Origin: Lobosporangium transversale
Lineage: Eukaryota; Mortierellomycota; Mortierellomycetes; Mortierellales; Mortierellaceae
Assembly (NCBI RefSeq): GCF_002105155.1
Contig: NW_019028992.1
Coordinates: 310,001-374,000 of the forward strand
DNA: 64,000 nucleotides
Direction of reading: 5' to 3'
A program made the translations under genes and the position numbers. Below the pieces are notes generated by a model. The model was given only the letters and a program-made list of their open reading frames with translations, made no database searches and was not told the origin of the DNA. This document shows, piece after piece, positions 9,423 to 19,539 of this stretch. The first letter of the stretch is position 1. Every line of letters starts with the position of its first letter.

Positions 9423-12400
9423 TTACTGTCTATGTCTGCGATCAAATTCCTCACGATTCATCATTGGCTTCGAGACTTGGGGCGGATAGAATGAGGGATT
9501 CATCGGGACACCTGCCATGCCTAAACAGAAAATTTTATACAGAAGAAACAAAACAAAAATAAAAATCAGTGATCTGAAGAAAGAGCAACGATGGGAAAGA
9601 AAGAAACTTCATGCATACGAGCAACAAAACTTTACCAGGATGAGGAATGTTGCCCATAGGGTGACCAAAATTGTTGGGGACAAAGTGACTGGGCCCTGGA
9701 CCAGGTCCCATACCGGGTATTGGACGAGGGGGTGGAGGTCCTGTGGGGCCACGTATTAACATTTCCACAGGGTTCATTGGGAACATGCCAGGGTGCATGG
9801 GTGGGCCTCCAACAAAGGGTGGCATACCAACATATTGTGATGGATGAGGAGACATATAGTCGCCAGGTCCACTTACATGTAGCTGCTGATTGAATGGGGG
9901 AATCTGTTGGGCAAACTGTGGAGGCATGCCTTGTCCAGGACGTTGCATTGGCATTCCATTGTAGAAGTTTGGTGATTCATTCTCTAATGCATGTCCTGGG
10001 CCTACCATAGGAGATGGAGCGCCGTTGCCATACATTCCGCCCATTCGGGGATCCAGCACAGGTGAGTGATGAACAGGTCCTGATCCCTGGTTAAATGGGG
10101 ATGATACAAAGTTTTTAGGGAGTTGCTGCGATTGTGGTGTCTGCTGTTGTTGCTGGGGCTGGGGCTGGGGTTGGGGCTGAGGCTGTGAAGATTGGGGCTG
10201 TGAGTGTTGTTGCTGCATATTAGGCTGGGCTTGAGCCTGAGGTAATTGTGACTGTAGTTGCGAAGATGCAGCAGCTTGTGTGTTTACCTGACGAGGGCTA
10301 CCCACAGAAGGTGAAGAGAGTGCTGGGCTAGCACCACCATTTGTGTTCGTGCCATTCACAGAGCTCAGGGGGCGGATCAAGGGAGAGCCTGACTTTTGTC
10401 CTTCAGTCTTACCACTCAGTTGGCGGTAGACTGAAGTAGGAATGCCTCCCCCAAATGCTACTTGTATAGGACGAGACGTAGGACGGCTAGGTTCCGATGA
10501 TGTGGTAGGGGGTAATGTGCCAGCACCAGATCCTTGCATCTGTGAGCCTTCTGATGGTGCTGAGGAGGACGTACCCTGAGATGACACGGGTAATACTGAA
10601 ATCTCACTGGATGGCCTTCTTAGAGTTTCAAGCAAGGCTGGCGGCTTTGTTTGGAATGTAATGATGGAGGGGTCATGAAGGGTTGGGGTTATTCCTGCAG
10701 ATTCTATATCGTTGCTTGGAAGATAGTGGGCTGATGGGATTGCTGACTTAGAGGAACCTGAACTACCAAAGGTATCTTCGCTGCTGCTGATCGGTGGCTA
10801 GTTATATATATATATATGTATTTTTTTTTTAAAAAAAAAACGATAGCATGTATTAGATACGTCTTTTATCTCTGGTGCTTAAGCTTCAAATCTTCAACAA
10901 AATATAACATTTACCTTTGCAAGAGCGGCCATGATTTTACTAAACGCGAAAGCATCCTCAGATTGTTCATTATTTTCAACCGATTTGACTGGGATGGATG
11001 ACTTATTAGCCTTCAATGACTCCAGAATCTCTGCCTCTGAGGGCATTCGTCTCAATGATGGTGGAAGAGGAGATGCGGTAGATGCAGAAGTGGGCGCATG
11101 TGCTTGGAAGAGTTGATCCAGAGATAGTTGCTTGCCCGGAATTTCATGTGACGCCGACACAGGTGCAGGCGGAGACATGAGCTTAGAGCGCTCTAATTCT
11201 TTTACAGACTGCGTTTCAGGCTCGTCTTCAGTAAAGAAACGTGCAAAACGTGATCCATCTACCTTACGAGTGGACTTCTGCTGTGATGGATCTTCCATTG
11301 ATGAGATGGCGATAGTATGCTGAGTGAGGAATTTATCAAATGCGGAAGGGGAATCAAATGTCTTAGTAAGGTCAAGCGCTCCTGGACTGAAGAACATGTC
11401 AATATCCTGAATGGGTTCATTTGATAGTAAGGCCCTCCCAAGTGGCTTTTCCAAAGCAGGAAGACCCTTGATCTCAGCTGACTTTATGTTTTCGGAAGAA
11501 GTGGGTGTAGTTATCTGGGCAGACGCCAGGTTCGATCGCCATGATGTGCTAGTGTCAGCTCTGGAGGGTCCTTTGATCTCCTGCCTGCTATCGCGCTGAC
11601 TCTGTACTGATGCTTCCTTCTCTTTCTCACGCCTTTCGTGCTCCTTCATACGGGCCTTCCATGCTTGGATGTCATCCACAAATACCTGGGGCTCGCTGTT
11701 GCTCTCTCCTTCTTTTGAAGCATTTTCTGAATCTGGATTGTAGCTCATCCACTCTGGCGCATCTGAGCGTTGGGTCTGAGTCTGAACATGAGTTTTGGCC
11801 CCGAGACCTAAACCGAGGGTACTGCCACTAACGTTCGCCAATGGATTGCCGGATGTAGACAAGGGCTGCCCTGAGATTCTCGACAATCCGCTAACCCTTG
11901 AGGAGGACGAACCGGTGCCTGTTCTTGCGCCTGGATTAAGAATATATAAAGTATGGGTAAGTCACCTTAATAATAAAAAAGAACAAAAATACCTTAGACA
12001 CAGTCCAAACTCTACTCAAGCCTTCGTACCTGCCAAGGAAGTGTTGTTAGATCGTAAAGGATCTGGCCGCCTCCTATCCATCCCACTTAACAAACCAGTG
12101 ATGTCTTTAGGAGTAACTTTCGGGACTTTATGCGAGGCAAGTTTTTCAATTGTTTCACGTCCAAATCCTTGCTCCAGAGCACTGGATGGTCCACGTGGGG
12201 TGCGATTTTCCCTTGAGGACTGTGTAAAGGTAATAAAATTGAAACAGAGCATGTCAGCGTCCTGTATCTCTACCATAAAAAAGGCCTCGTGCATGTAACC
12301 ACCGTTCATATCCGAGACTCACATCCAAAGTCTTTTTGAATCCAGAGAGACCATCCTCAGACCTTTTCAATCCTCCAAGTGATGAAGAGGCAAAACTCAT

Positions 12401-13177
12401 TTTAGGAGGACCAAGAATAATACGATCTAGAAATTATATGTGTAGATCGAAATCATAAATCCAATACGTTTGGTTAATTTTTCCAATGTATGGTTTTGCA
12501 TAGAAGGTTCGGGCATTGAATGGCATCATCTAGTAGAATTTTCAATTTTTGTTTTTTTTTTTTTTTTTTTTTTTTTTTTCAAAGTTAATCGTCATACCTG
12601 GTAGAGTGGTTTTGCTAATGAAAGATGTCATATCATGCCGTGTCCATTCCATGAATGGCCCATCATTAATTCAAAAGGAGAGAAGAATATCAGAGTTAGG
12701 ATGGTTGTTTCATAAGTGAAAAGCAATCAAGAGGGGCCTTGATCCAATGATATTCAATGTTCTTCAAGCCAGCCCCTTGAAGCAGCTTCTATCTGTTATT
12801 TTTGAATTGAATCCTGTACCTTGTTGATTTGCGACCATTACTGTTATTAGCTTCAGGCTCATCCTTGGAAGCCTCACTATTGCATAAAGATGGCGAGACA
12901 GGAAATGTGCAGGAACAAAAGTGTAAGTCAAATCATGATAGTTCATTGTGTCATGAGTTCGTTGTTTCTTTTTAGAGTAAAAAAAAAAAAAAAAAAAACC
13001 AGAGAGGTCATACCCAAACCAGACGCTCGTTGGCGGAAGGGCTTCAGGTCGCTGGACTAAGGGACTTTTAGCACACTCTAAAAGGAATTCTCTTGAGTAG
13101 CGGATGACGGTGTCCGCATTGAGAGAGGTGCCATCACGCACCTCAGTCGACTGAGGTCCGGATGGTTTAGTACTCAT
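9423..13177 (-). CDS. eIF4E-transporter (4E-T)-like protein
   Basis: There are seven exons: 13177-13014, 12614-12598 (only 17 nt), 12426-12323, 12219-12030, 11930-10915, 10797-9636 and 9520-9423. They sum to 2751 nt, giving 916 aa. Near the N-terminus is RYSREFLLECAKSP, which contains the YxxxxLphi eIF4E-binding motif followed by a conserved basic/Pro stretch as in metazoan 4E-T. Next comes DRIILGPPKMSF, then a long disordered region with an IQDIDMFFSPGALDLT acidic patch, and finally a Gln/Pro/Met-rich C-terminal third (PPFVGGPPMHPGMFP). Known 4E-T proteins bind eIF4E, repress translation and bring mRNPs to P-bodies; this role is inferred here. The neighbour transcribed divergently is eIF4E itself. 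The microexon is required to keep phase between the first and third exons. Confidence 0.8.
12598..12614 (-). other. 17-nt microexon of the 4E-T-like gene
   Basis: On the minus strand TTTCATTAG precedes the 17 nt and GTATGACG follows. Exon 1 ends in phase 2 (W-F-GG) and exon 3 starts in phase 1 (T-CGT), so exactly 17 nt (codons for K-T-T-L-P) are needed to join SVWFG to DRIILG. No other acceptor with AG exists for a longer exon upstream. Confidence 0.75.
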
Positions 13178-14245
13178 TGCTTGTTACGCAAAAAATGGCT
13201 TTCTTTTTTTCTTTTTTATTTATATTTGTCTAAACAACGACAGGAAGTAAATTGGTATGAAGGTTTGAGTTTGCTTCAGTTGCTCCAATTCTGCATAGAG
13301 CATGATGGTGTTGGGCGTATACAGATCTTGCGCGTAGCCACAAGTCATGAACGTTATTTATTTGTGTATGAACCAGATGATCAGAATGACAATGTTGGCT
13401 CCACAAGATATTGTGTTGTATTACTGATTGATAGAGGAGGTTAGAGAATCTGGCAATAAAAGGGAGAGGAAAGGGGAAGAAATTCAATTACCTTTGGGGG
13501 AAGCAGATAGAGAAATGGGGTTAGGGGTACAAGAATGATTAAGTAGTAACAATTGACTATAGAATGTAGAGAGATGGAGAAGGAGATGATGAAGAAAGAG
13601 ATGGAGAGTGAGCAGTAAAGAGCTGTAAAGGAGAAGATGCGTTTATGTGCGTGTGTATATTATAATAAAACGGACGAAACACTATCCTTTTTTTCCTTTT
13701 AATTTATTCTGGATGTGATTTGAAGGGATCAACTACATTCATTCATTTCAAGTCCATGCTTCGAAGGACAGATACGCAACGTCACGCCAACAGTCACAAA
13801 TATTTTCTTTTTCCTTTTTTTTTTTTTTTTTTTCTTGATTCGCTTCCTATTTTAATGCTTGCATGCTTTTTTCAAGTTCATTTTGTTCATTTTTGTTCCT
13901 TATTCACCTTTTCTTTTCTTTTTTCTTTTTTTTTTTCTCTCTTCCTTGCTACGGCTTTTTCATCCTTGCAGCCATCATTTTCACTCTTTTCTTTGTTTTT
14001 TTCTTCATTCAAATACATATTCACTTTAGTACATACATACATATCCTTTTTCTTCCTCCCGTCTCGAACGAAGCATTGCCATTCTTTCAACAGTTGCTCT
14101 ACCTCAATCTTTGACTTACTCTACCATACCATTTCTCCCAACTTGCTACTCTATCCGATACTTCATCTCTACGTACTAGTAATCCCGTATTTGCTCTTAT
14201 ATCCCATAGTATTTTTTTGATATCAACGTGATATTATTCCCCATC
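13178..14245. promoter_or_regulatory. shared divergent intergenic region of 4E-T-like and eIF4E
   Basis: About 1.07 kb separates the two start codons. It has two pyrimidine-rich stretches directed toward eIF4E (13800-14000) and purine-rich ones toward the 4E-T-like gene (13560-13640, read on the plus strand). No clear TATA box was identified. Long open frames here come from T-rich low-complexity DNA. Confidence 0.55.
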
Positions 14246-15457
14246 ATGGCTCAGAACAATAACCTTACAGTACCTACCACTGGTTCTGATGATAAATACG
14301 TCACCGTCTTTAACGATCCCGTCAATTTCAACGCAAAGCATCCTCTTCACCACTCCTGGACTCTTTGGTTCGATAATCCCGGGAAAAGGTCAAATGAAAA
14401 TACCTGGGAACAATCTCTTAAGGAGCTTATCACCTTTGATACCGTCGAGGACTTTTGGGGGTAAGAAGCAGGGGAATAAAAGTATAAAAACGGAAGAAAA
14501 AAGTGCTTTGATTGATCAATATAAAGCGGGTGTAGAAACTTTTGTCGTCTATTCCTCCGCATTGATCTCTCCACAATAAAAAAAAAGAACCTTTTGTGGG
14601 CACTGGTAACAGTTAGGATCGAGTTTTCCAGCACTAAATATTTCCCCATTCGGCACAAAAAAAGAAAGCTTCGGTTTTTTTCTTACTTGGCGATGGCTAA
14701 TTCCTTATCTTGAAGCTAACCTTTCGAGGAGTTTTTATTTCTCTGTTTTGTGATAGTGTTTACAACAATATCATGAAAGCATGTGATCTCTCGATCAATT
14801 CTAATTACCATCTTTTCAAACATGGGATTAAACCTATGTGGGAGGATCCTGCCAACAAGCATGGCGGAAAATGGAGCATTCAGTTACCACGTAATAAGAC
14901 CATAACCGAAATCGACAATATATGGCTCTATACGGTATTTTTTTTTTTTTTTTTTTTTTTTGCAGTATTTTGATTTGATCTAGGATTATTATGAATACAC
15001 TTCCCATGTCTACATATATATGATATTTTAACACGTGTCTGCTTTTGCCTGCTTCTCCAACATGATCTATCTAATCTTCAATATCCCACTATTAGATGTT
15101 GGCCTGTATTGGCGAGGCATTTGAGCACGAAAACGAAGTATGTGGAGTAGTGGTATCAGTCCGCAAGGGATTCTTTAGGATAGCATTATGGACTCGATCT
15201 TCAGACAACCGCGATGTAATCATGGGCATTGGGTAGGTCAAATGTTCTTTTTTCTATGACTTTATGGTCTTATTTTAATTTATTTAATACGACCCTGAGA
15301 TATGGTACATAATTCATTAAACACCTATTTTGGTACTCTGCTCTCACTTTCTTTTTTGTTTCATAGGCGCACATTAAAAAGCCAAACGTCAATTGATGGT
15401 CAATTTGACTTCCAGTCTCATCATGATTCCAAGGGTGGTGCTAAATGGACTGTGTAA
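14246..15457 (+). CDS. eIF4E: translation initiation factor eIF4E (cap-binding protein)
   Basis: There are four exons: 14246-14460, 14757-14934, 15096-15232 and 15367-15457. They sum to 621 nt, giving 206 aa, the normal size for the family. The protein has the N-terminal [14 protein letters not shown] signature. TWEQ and MWEDP supply the two tryptophans that stack on the cap and the adjacent glutamate. VEDFWGVYNNI is the dorsal surface that docks YxxxxLphi partners, and the C-terminal part has basic residues (VSVRKG, SQTSIDG) for cap phosphate contacts. It binds the mRNA 5' cap in the cytoplasm and recruits eIF4G. Its divergent neighbour encodes a probable binding partner. Intron 2 carries a T run right after the donor. 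An AATAAA overlaps the end of the gene. Confidence 0.95.
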
Positions 15458-15463
15458 AATAAA
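15458..15463 (+). terminator. AATAAA poly(A) signal of eIF4E
   Basis: AATAAA starts directly after the eIF4E stop codon. It could serve as the polyadenylation signal or be chance AT-richness. Confidence 0.4.
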
Positions 15464-15505
15464 ATTATACTTAGGCTTCCTTTTCTTGTGTTCATGAAAA
15501 GCTTC

Positions 15506-15541
<36 letters not shown>

Positions 15542-16009
15542 CCTCGAACCCAGGCCTTGTAGCCATTAACAATAGCAAACTTGGAAGACATCTTTCAAGA
15601 GCATGGTAATAATAAAAGGAGAAAAAAGAAAAAAAAGGTGGAAGATCTCTTATCGTAAGAAGACAATTTTATGGATGACCAAAATATACTTGTTCAACAT
15701 TATTGGTTTCTATTGCACTAAAGTTGTGATCAAAGGATTTATTCACTATTTCACCAATAATGAGATATTATGTTGCCTTTGCTGCTCTCTAGTTGAAAAC
15801 TGCGTAATAAAAAAGGGGGAGGGGAGAAAGAGGATCCGTGAGTGGTAGAGTTAGAATGAAGGTCGTCGTTTTGTTTAGTTTCAAGCACACTTCATTGGTC
15901 CAAGATGTCGCTGCTCCATAGGCAAGACCTGTACTCAGACTCCTTTTATTTTTTATTATCTCGTTTTCTTTTTTTCTCTTCGCCTTGTGATCCTGAAAAT
16001 ATCGATCCC
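15464..16009. other. convergent intergenic region
   Basis: This region lies between the 3' ends of eIF4E and UBC8. It contains a T run at 15511-15541. No gene was found; an 81-codon plus frame at 15603 looks random. Confidence 0.5.
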
Positions 16010-16914
16010 TTAGAGTTCCAAACCCGGTGCCTCATCGTCATCTGAAAATGAGTCCATCGTGCTCATGTCATCGTCCGATGAACTTTCATCTGTTGCCGCA
16101 TCTGCTCCCTCCTTTGTTGCATGGATTGCAACATATTCTAGAGTTGTGATCAAAACGTAGTTTAAATATCATGTTAAAAATATCATGGTTGATTTCTGCA
16201 AAAAAAAAAAAAAAAAAAAAAGTTAAGAACATGTATGTCAGTACCTTTGACCTTGTTTTCATATCCTGCTGGCTCGCGCATCAACATGGCGGCGGCCTCG
16301 CCATTGAGAGGGTCAGTAGGGTTAGGGTAGCGGAGCAGCTGAGGCAAAAATACCTCAAAGATGTTGATCATATCTGTTGGCAATTGCGGAAAATTTACTT
16401 TATGGTTAAAAGACAACGTTTTTCGAAAACTTTACTTCACTAGATGTAGATTCATGCATTCGTAGGGTCCTCGTAAACCATCATATGTTCTTGTCTTACC
16501 GAACATTGGGCTCCATGTCTGGTTAATGACATCCAAGCATACTGACCCACTCCTATTAAAAAGGAAAAAAAAAAGGCAGATATTAGGTTTACCCTTCACC
16601 CCTCTCTCCTTTTTTTTTTGCAATTACAAAATACGAACAAGAATTATGATATGGGGTCAAGGGTCTGAGATTTGTTTTTCTTTCTTCCTTTGTTATAGAC
16701 TTACACTTCATCAATGTTAGGGTGGAAAATCTTGTTCATGAAGCCGATTGATGGTGATTTGTATGGGTACTGATCTGGTAGCTCTACATGAATCTTCCAG
16801 ACACCGCCTGCAAATGGGGCTGTAGAAAATAAAAGAGAGAAACCTCACTAGTTATTACATCTGAAAAGCTACAAATAAAAGACTGCCAACACCCTAACAC
16901 TTCTAGTTATCGAA

Positions 16915-16950
<36 letters not shown>

Positions 16951-17192
16951 AGAACTTACTATCTGTGGGGCCATGAAACCGAACATAGAACTCTTGCATA
17001 TTGTCATTGACAAGTGTCACTTCATAATCGCTCATCAACCTGTACATGAAAGGAAAGGAAAAGAAAAAAGAGTCAGAATCATTCTTGTTATATGGTACAA
17101 TGGGGAGAAAAAAATAAGTAAAAGTGAATGAGAATAACGCAGACTTACAGCTTCATTACGTCTGTCTCGATTCTTCTACGTGGTGAGGACAT
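16010..17192 (-). CDS. UBC8: ubiquitin-conjugating enzyme E2, UBC8/UBE2H type
   Basis: There are six exons: 17192-17149, 17039-16960, 16819-16705, 16552-16500, 16373-16245 and 16137-16010. They sum to 549 nt, giving 182 aa, close to UBE2H. The protein starts [20 protein letters not shown] and has the UBC fold signature [20 protein letters not shown] with the active-site cysteine after [20 protein letters not shown] is diagnostic of this E2 subgroup. The C-terminus is a short acidic/serine tail ([14 protein letters not shown]), as is typical. In yeast Ubc8 works with the GID/CTLH E3 ligase in degrading gluconeogenic enzymes; the same role is inferred here. Intron homopolymers (an A/T run near 16201-16221 and 16919-16946) sit near splice sites. 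Confidence 0.95.
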
Positions 17193-17649
17193 TGTTGCTT
17201 TTAATGTTTGGGATGTACTTGGGTTGGAGTTGGGTCGATTGTAAATCTGACGAGTGTTGCAAAGGTTGAAGCTGTTCGGTGTAAAAGCGAGGATGGGATG
17301 TTATAAAAAGAGAAAGGCCTTTTGTACGTGAGATGAAAAGAGTCCCGTGCCAGAACAAAAAAGTTAAGGATCACATAAAAAGGAGCACGTCAAAGTGCAT
17401 GTAACACAATTGGACATCCAGGTGACCAACCTTTCCCCATCCCCTTTTCCTTCACCACAAGCATCCTGGCCCTTCAGTCGATGGGTTACAGTCTTACAAT
17501 AAAATCACCATCGCATATTCAAACGATATTGAAAACAATTATTACGTAGTGCCTTTTTATCCAAGTATAAAAAGTACATTATGTCGCAGATCCTCAAATT
17601 GCCTTTATTTGGATGGTAGACAGCTATGCATTCCTTCTTTTTCTTTATT
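17193..17649. other. intergenic, UBC8 promoter side and eS4 3' side
   Basis: No gene was seen. A TTTATT at 17644-17649 (AATAAA on the minus strand) lies directly after the eS4 stop and may be its poly(A) signal. Confidence 0.45.
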
Positions 17650-18989
17650 TTAGTTGGTGGCAGCGCGGCGACGGTCACGCTCCTCGGCAATGGTGAGTTT
17701 GACACCCTTGTTCTTGGGGAGTGAGACCCAAGGCTTGTTACCCTGACCAATGACAAAGACGTTGGAAACACGGGTGGCGAACTGGCGGTCCAAAACATCC
17801 TTAATGTGGACAATATCGAAGCCTCCAATATGACGCTCACGGTGGGTGATGACACCGACACGACCAGTGTTACGACCACCAGTGACCATGGCAACGTTAC
17901 CGACCTCGAACTTGACAAACTCGTTAAACTTGCCAGTCTCGAGATCGAGCTTGATAGTGTCGTTGACCTTGATCAAAGGATCAGGGTAGCGGAGGGTACG
18001 GCCATCATGGGTGACGACGAAGGGGATACCTTTGGCACCGAGTTGGACCTTCTTGACCTTGCACAACTTGTACTTGGCTTCCTCAGCAGTGATACGGTGG
18101 ACAGTGAAACGTCCCTTGGTATCATAGACAAGACGGAAGTTCTCGCCAGTCTTCTCGATGGTGATGACATCCATGAAACCAGCAGGGAAGGTAGTGTCGG
18201 TGCGGACCTTGCCATCGACCTTGACAAGACGCTGCATAAGGATTGACAGAACCTCTTTGCCATTGAGGGCGTACTTCAGGCGGTTGCGCAACAAGATGAC
18301 GAGAGGTAAGCACTCACGGAGCTTATGGGGACCAGCGGAGGGTCTGGGGGCCTACATTTTTTCCAGGTTTCCGAAAATATAATGTGACCATGAAAAAGAA
18401 AAATATATCAGTATCAATGTAGTGTAATTCAACGACAGAATATTGCAGAAGCTAATAGGTGAAGTATCTCTGCGATGGGCTCTGACAGTGAAGTTGAACA
18501 AGTGGCGACGTTGCATTGCATCCAAGGCACAGTAGTTTTCGATGTCTCCCTCAATCCTGTCGTTTAAGTCATTTCATGAAAAGATGTAGTTGTTGAGAGT
18601 CTTTAGAGCTAGTCGAAGGAATATCTGTAGTGCTGTATAGTTGAAAGAATACATTATTGTAATATAATTTTCTGTCACATATGATATTGTATAGTAGCGA
18701 AAAAGACAGTACGAGGCTTTTCTGAATCCAGTAAAAACGTCCTTAGTTGATAGTGATGGCTGAAAAAAAATAAAAGAAAAAAGCTGATAAACTTTGAAAG
18801 CTGTTGAGGTATGGTTACAATTGCTGAAAGAAATGGTGCATCCGTGTAGTCGACTATGCTTCACAATGAAAAGGAAAAGACATCAAAATCGCGTCCTGAG
18901 TGTTCACATACATAAGTGCCGGTAAGCTTGTCAAGCATCCAGTGCTTGGGAGCATTGAGGCGCTTCAAGTGCTTTTTGGGTCCACGAGC
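17650..18989 (-). CDS. RPS4: 40S ribosomal protein eS4 (RPS4)
   Basis: The main coding exons are 18989-18912 ([20 protein letters not shown]...) and 18351-17650 ([13 protein letters not shown] through [12 protein letters not shown]). Both are in phase 0 and together encode ~260 aa, the family length. RS4 N-terminal, S4 RNA-binding and KOW-like segments are all present ([27 protein letters not shown]). The codon for the initiator Met is not contiguous. It must sit in a separate upstream exon, as is usual in ribosomal protein genes. The best candidate is ATG 19425-19423 followed by GTAGCT, preceded by a CCCTCTTTC pyrimidine stretch. The gene is tightly packed behind the Zds gene on the same strand. 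Confidence 0.95.
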
Positions 18990-19202
18990 CTAGATCAGAA
19001 AAAGGCATAAATAGAAATGCCAGAGTTAGATTTAACGCTCCTCAAGACATCAATAATCGGTTGTTCATTTCTGTCTCCAGTCCTCCAACTTGGTCTAATG
19101 TGTTCCGTTGATGTTTATGTGAGATGTATATACATTCAACTAGATTCTTCTTTTCAAAACTTCCAATCAAGATCGTGTATGTTGTTCCGAAAAGCTCCAA
19201 GC

Positions 19203-19236
<34 letters not shown>

Positions 19237-19422
19237 AGATTGCTAATATAATAATTTCAGCGGGATAGACAGATGGGGTTTTCATTCTTTTTTGACATGT
19301 AGCCCTGTGTATTGATCAATCGATGGATGGTTGTAAAACTTGATAACCGATGGGTGTCGCATCCATAATTGTGGTTTGATCCATGCACTCTGATTGGATA
19401 AGCAGTAACGCATTATAGCTAC

Positions 19423-19425
19423 CAT
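19423..19425 (-). other. candidate initiator-Met exon of eS4
   Basis: An ATG is followed by a GTAGCT donor. The next exon starts in phase 0 with A-R-G, so an exon ending exactly after ATG is required. This is the better of two ATG-GT sites between the eS4 second exon and the Zds gene. Confidence 0.45.
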
Positions 19426-19539
19426 TTTGAAATGAAAGAGGGAATCAAATATCCGCTGGACCACACACGTTTTTACGCAGGAATTTCTTTCTCTAAATTT
19501 TAAGGGGCATAATACCATTTTATTTTGAACATTTAGCAA

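Noticed and set aside
12615-12680. Apparent longer exon (GPFMEWTRHDM) upstream of the 17-nt piece in the 4E-T-like gene
   Set aside because: It has no AG acceptor at its upstream end and cannot be joined in phase; the 17-nt exon can.
13720-14220. 166-codon plus frame rich in Phe/Ser/Leu
   Set aside because: Translation of T-rich leader DNA directly upstream of eIF4E; low complexity only.
17806-18246. 146-codon plus-strand frame
   Set aside because: It is the antisense shadow of the eS4 coding exon, whose protein identity is certain.
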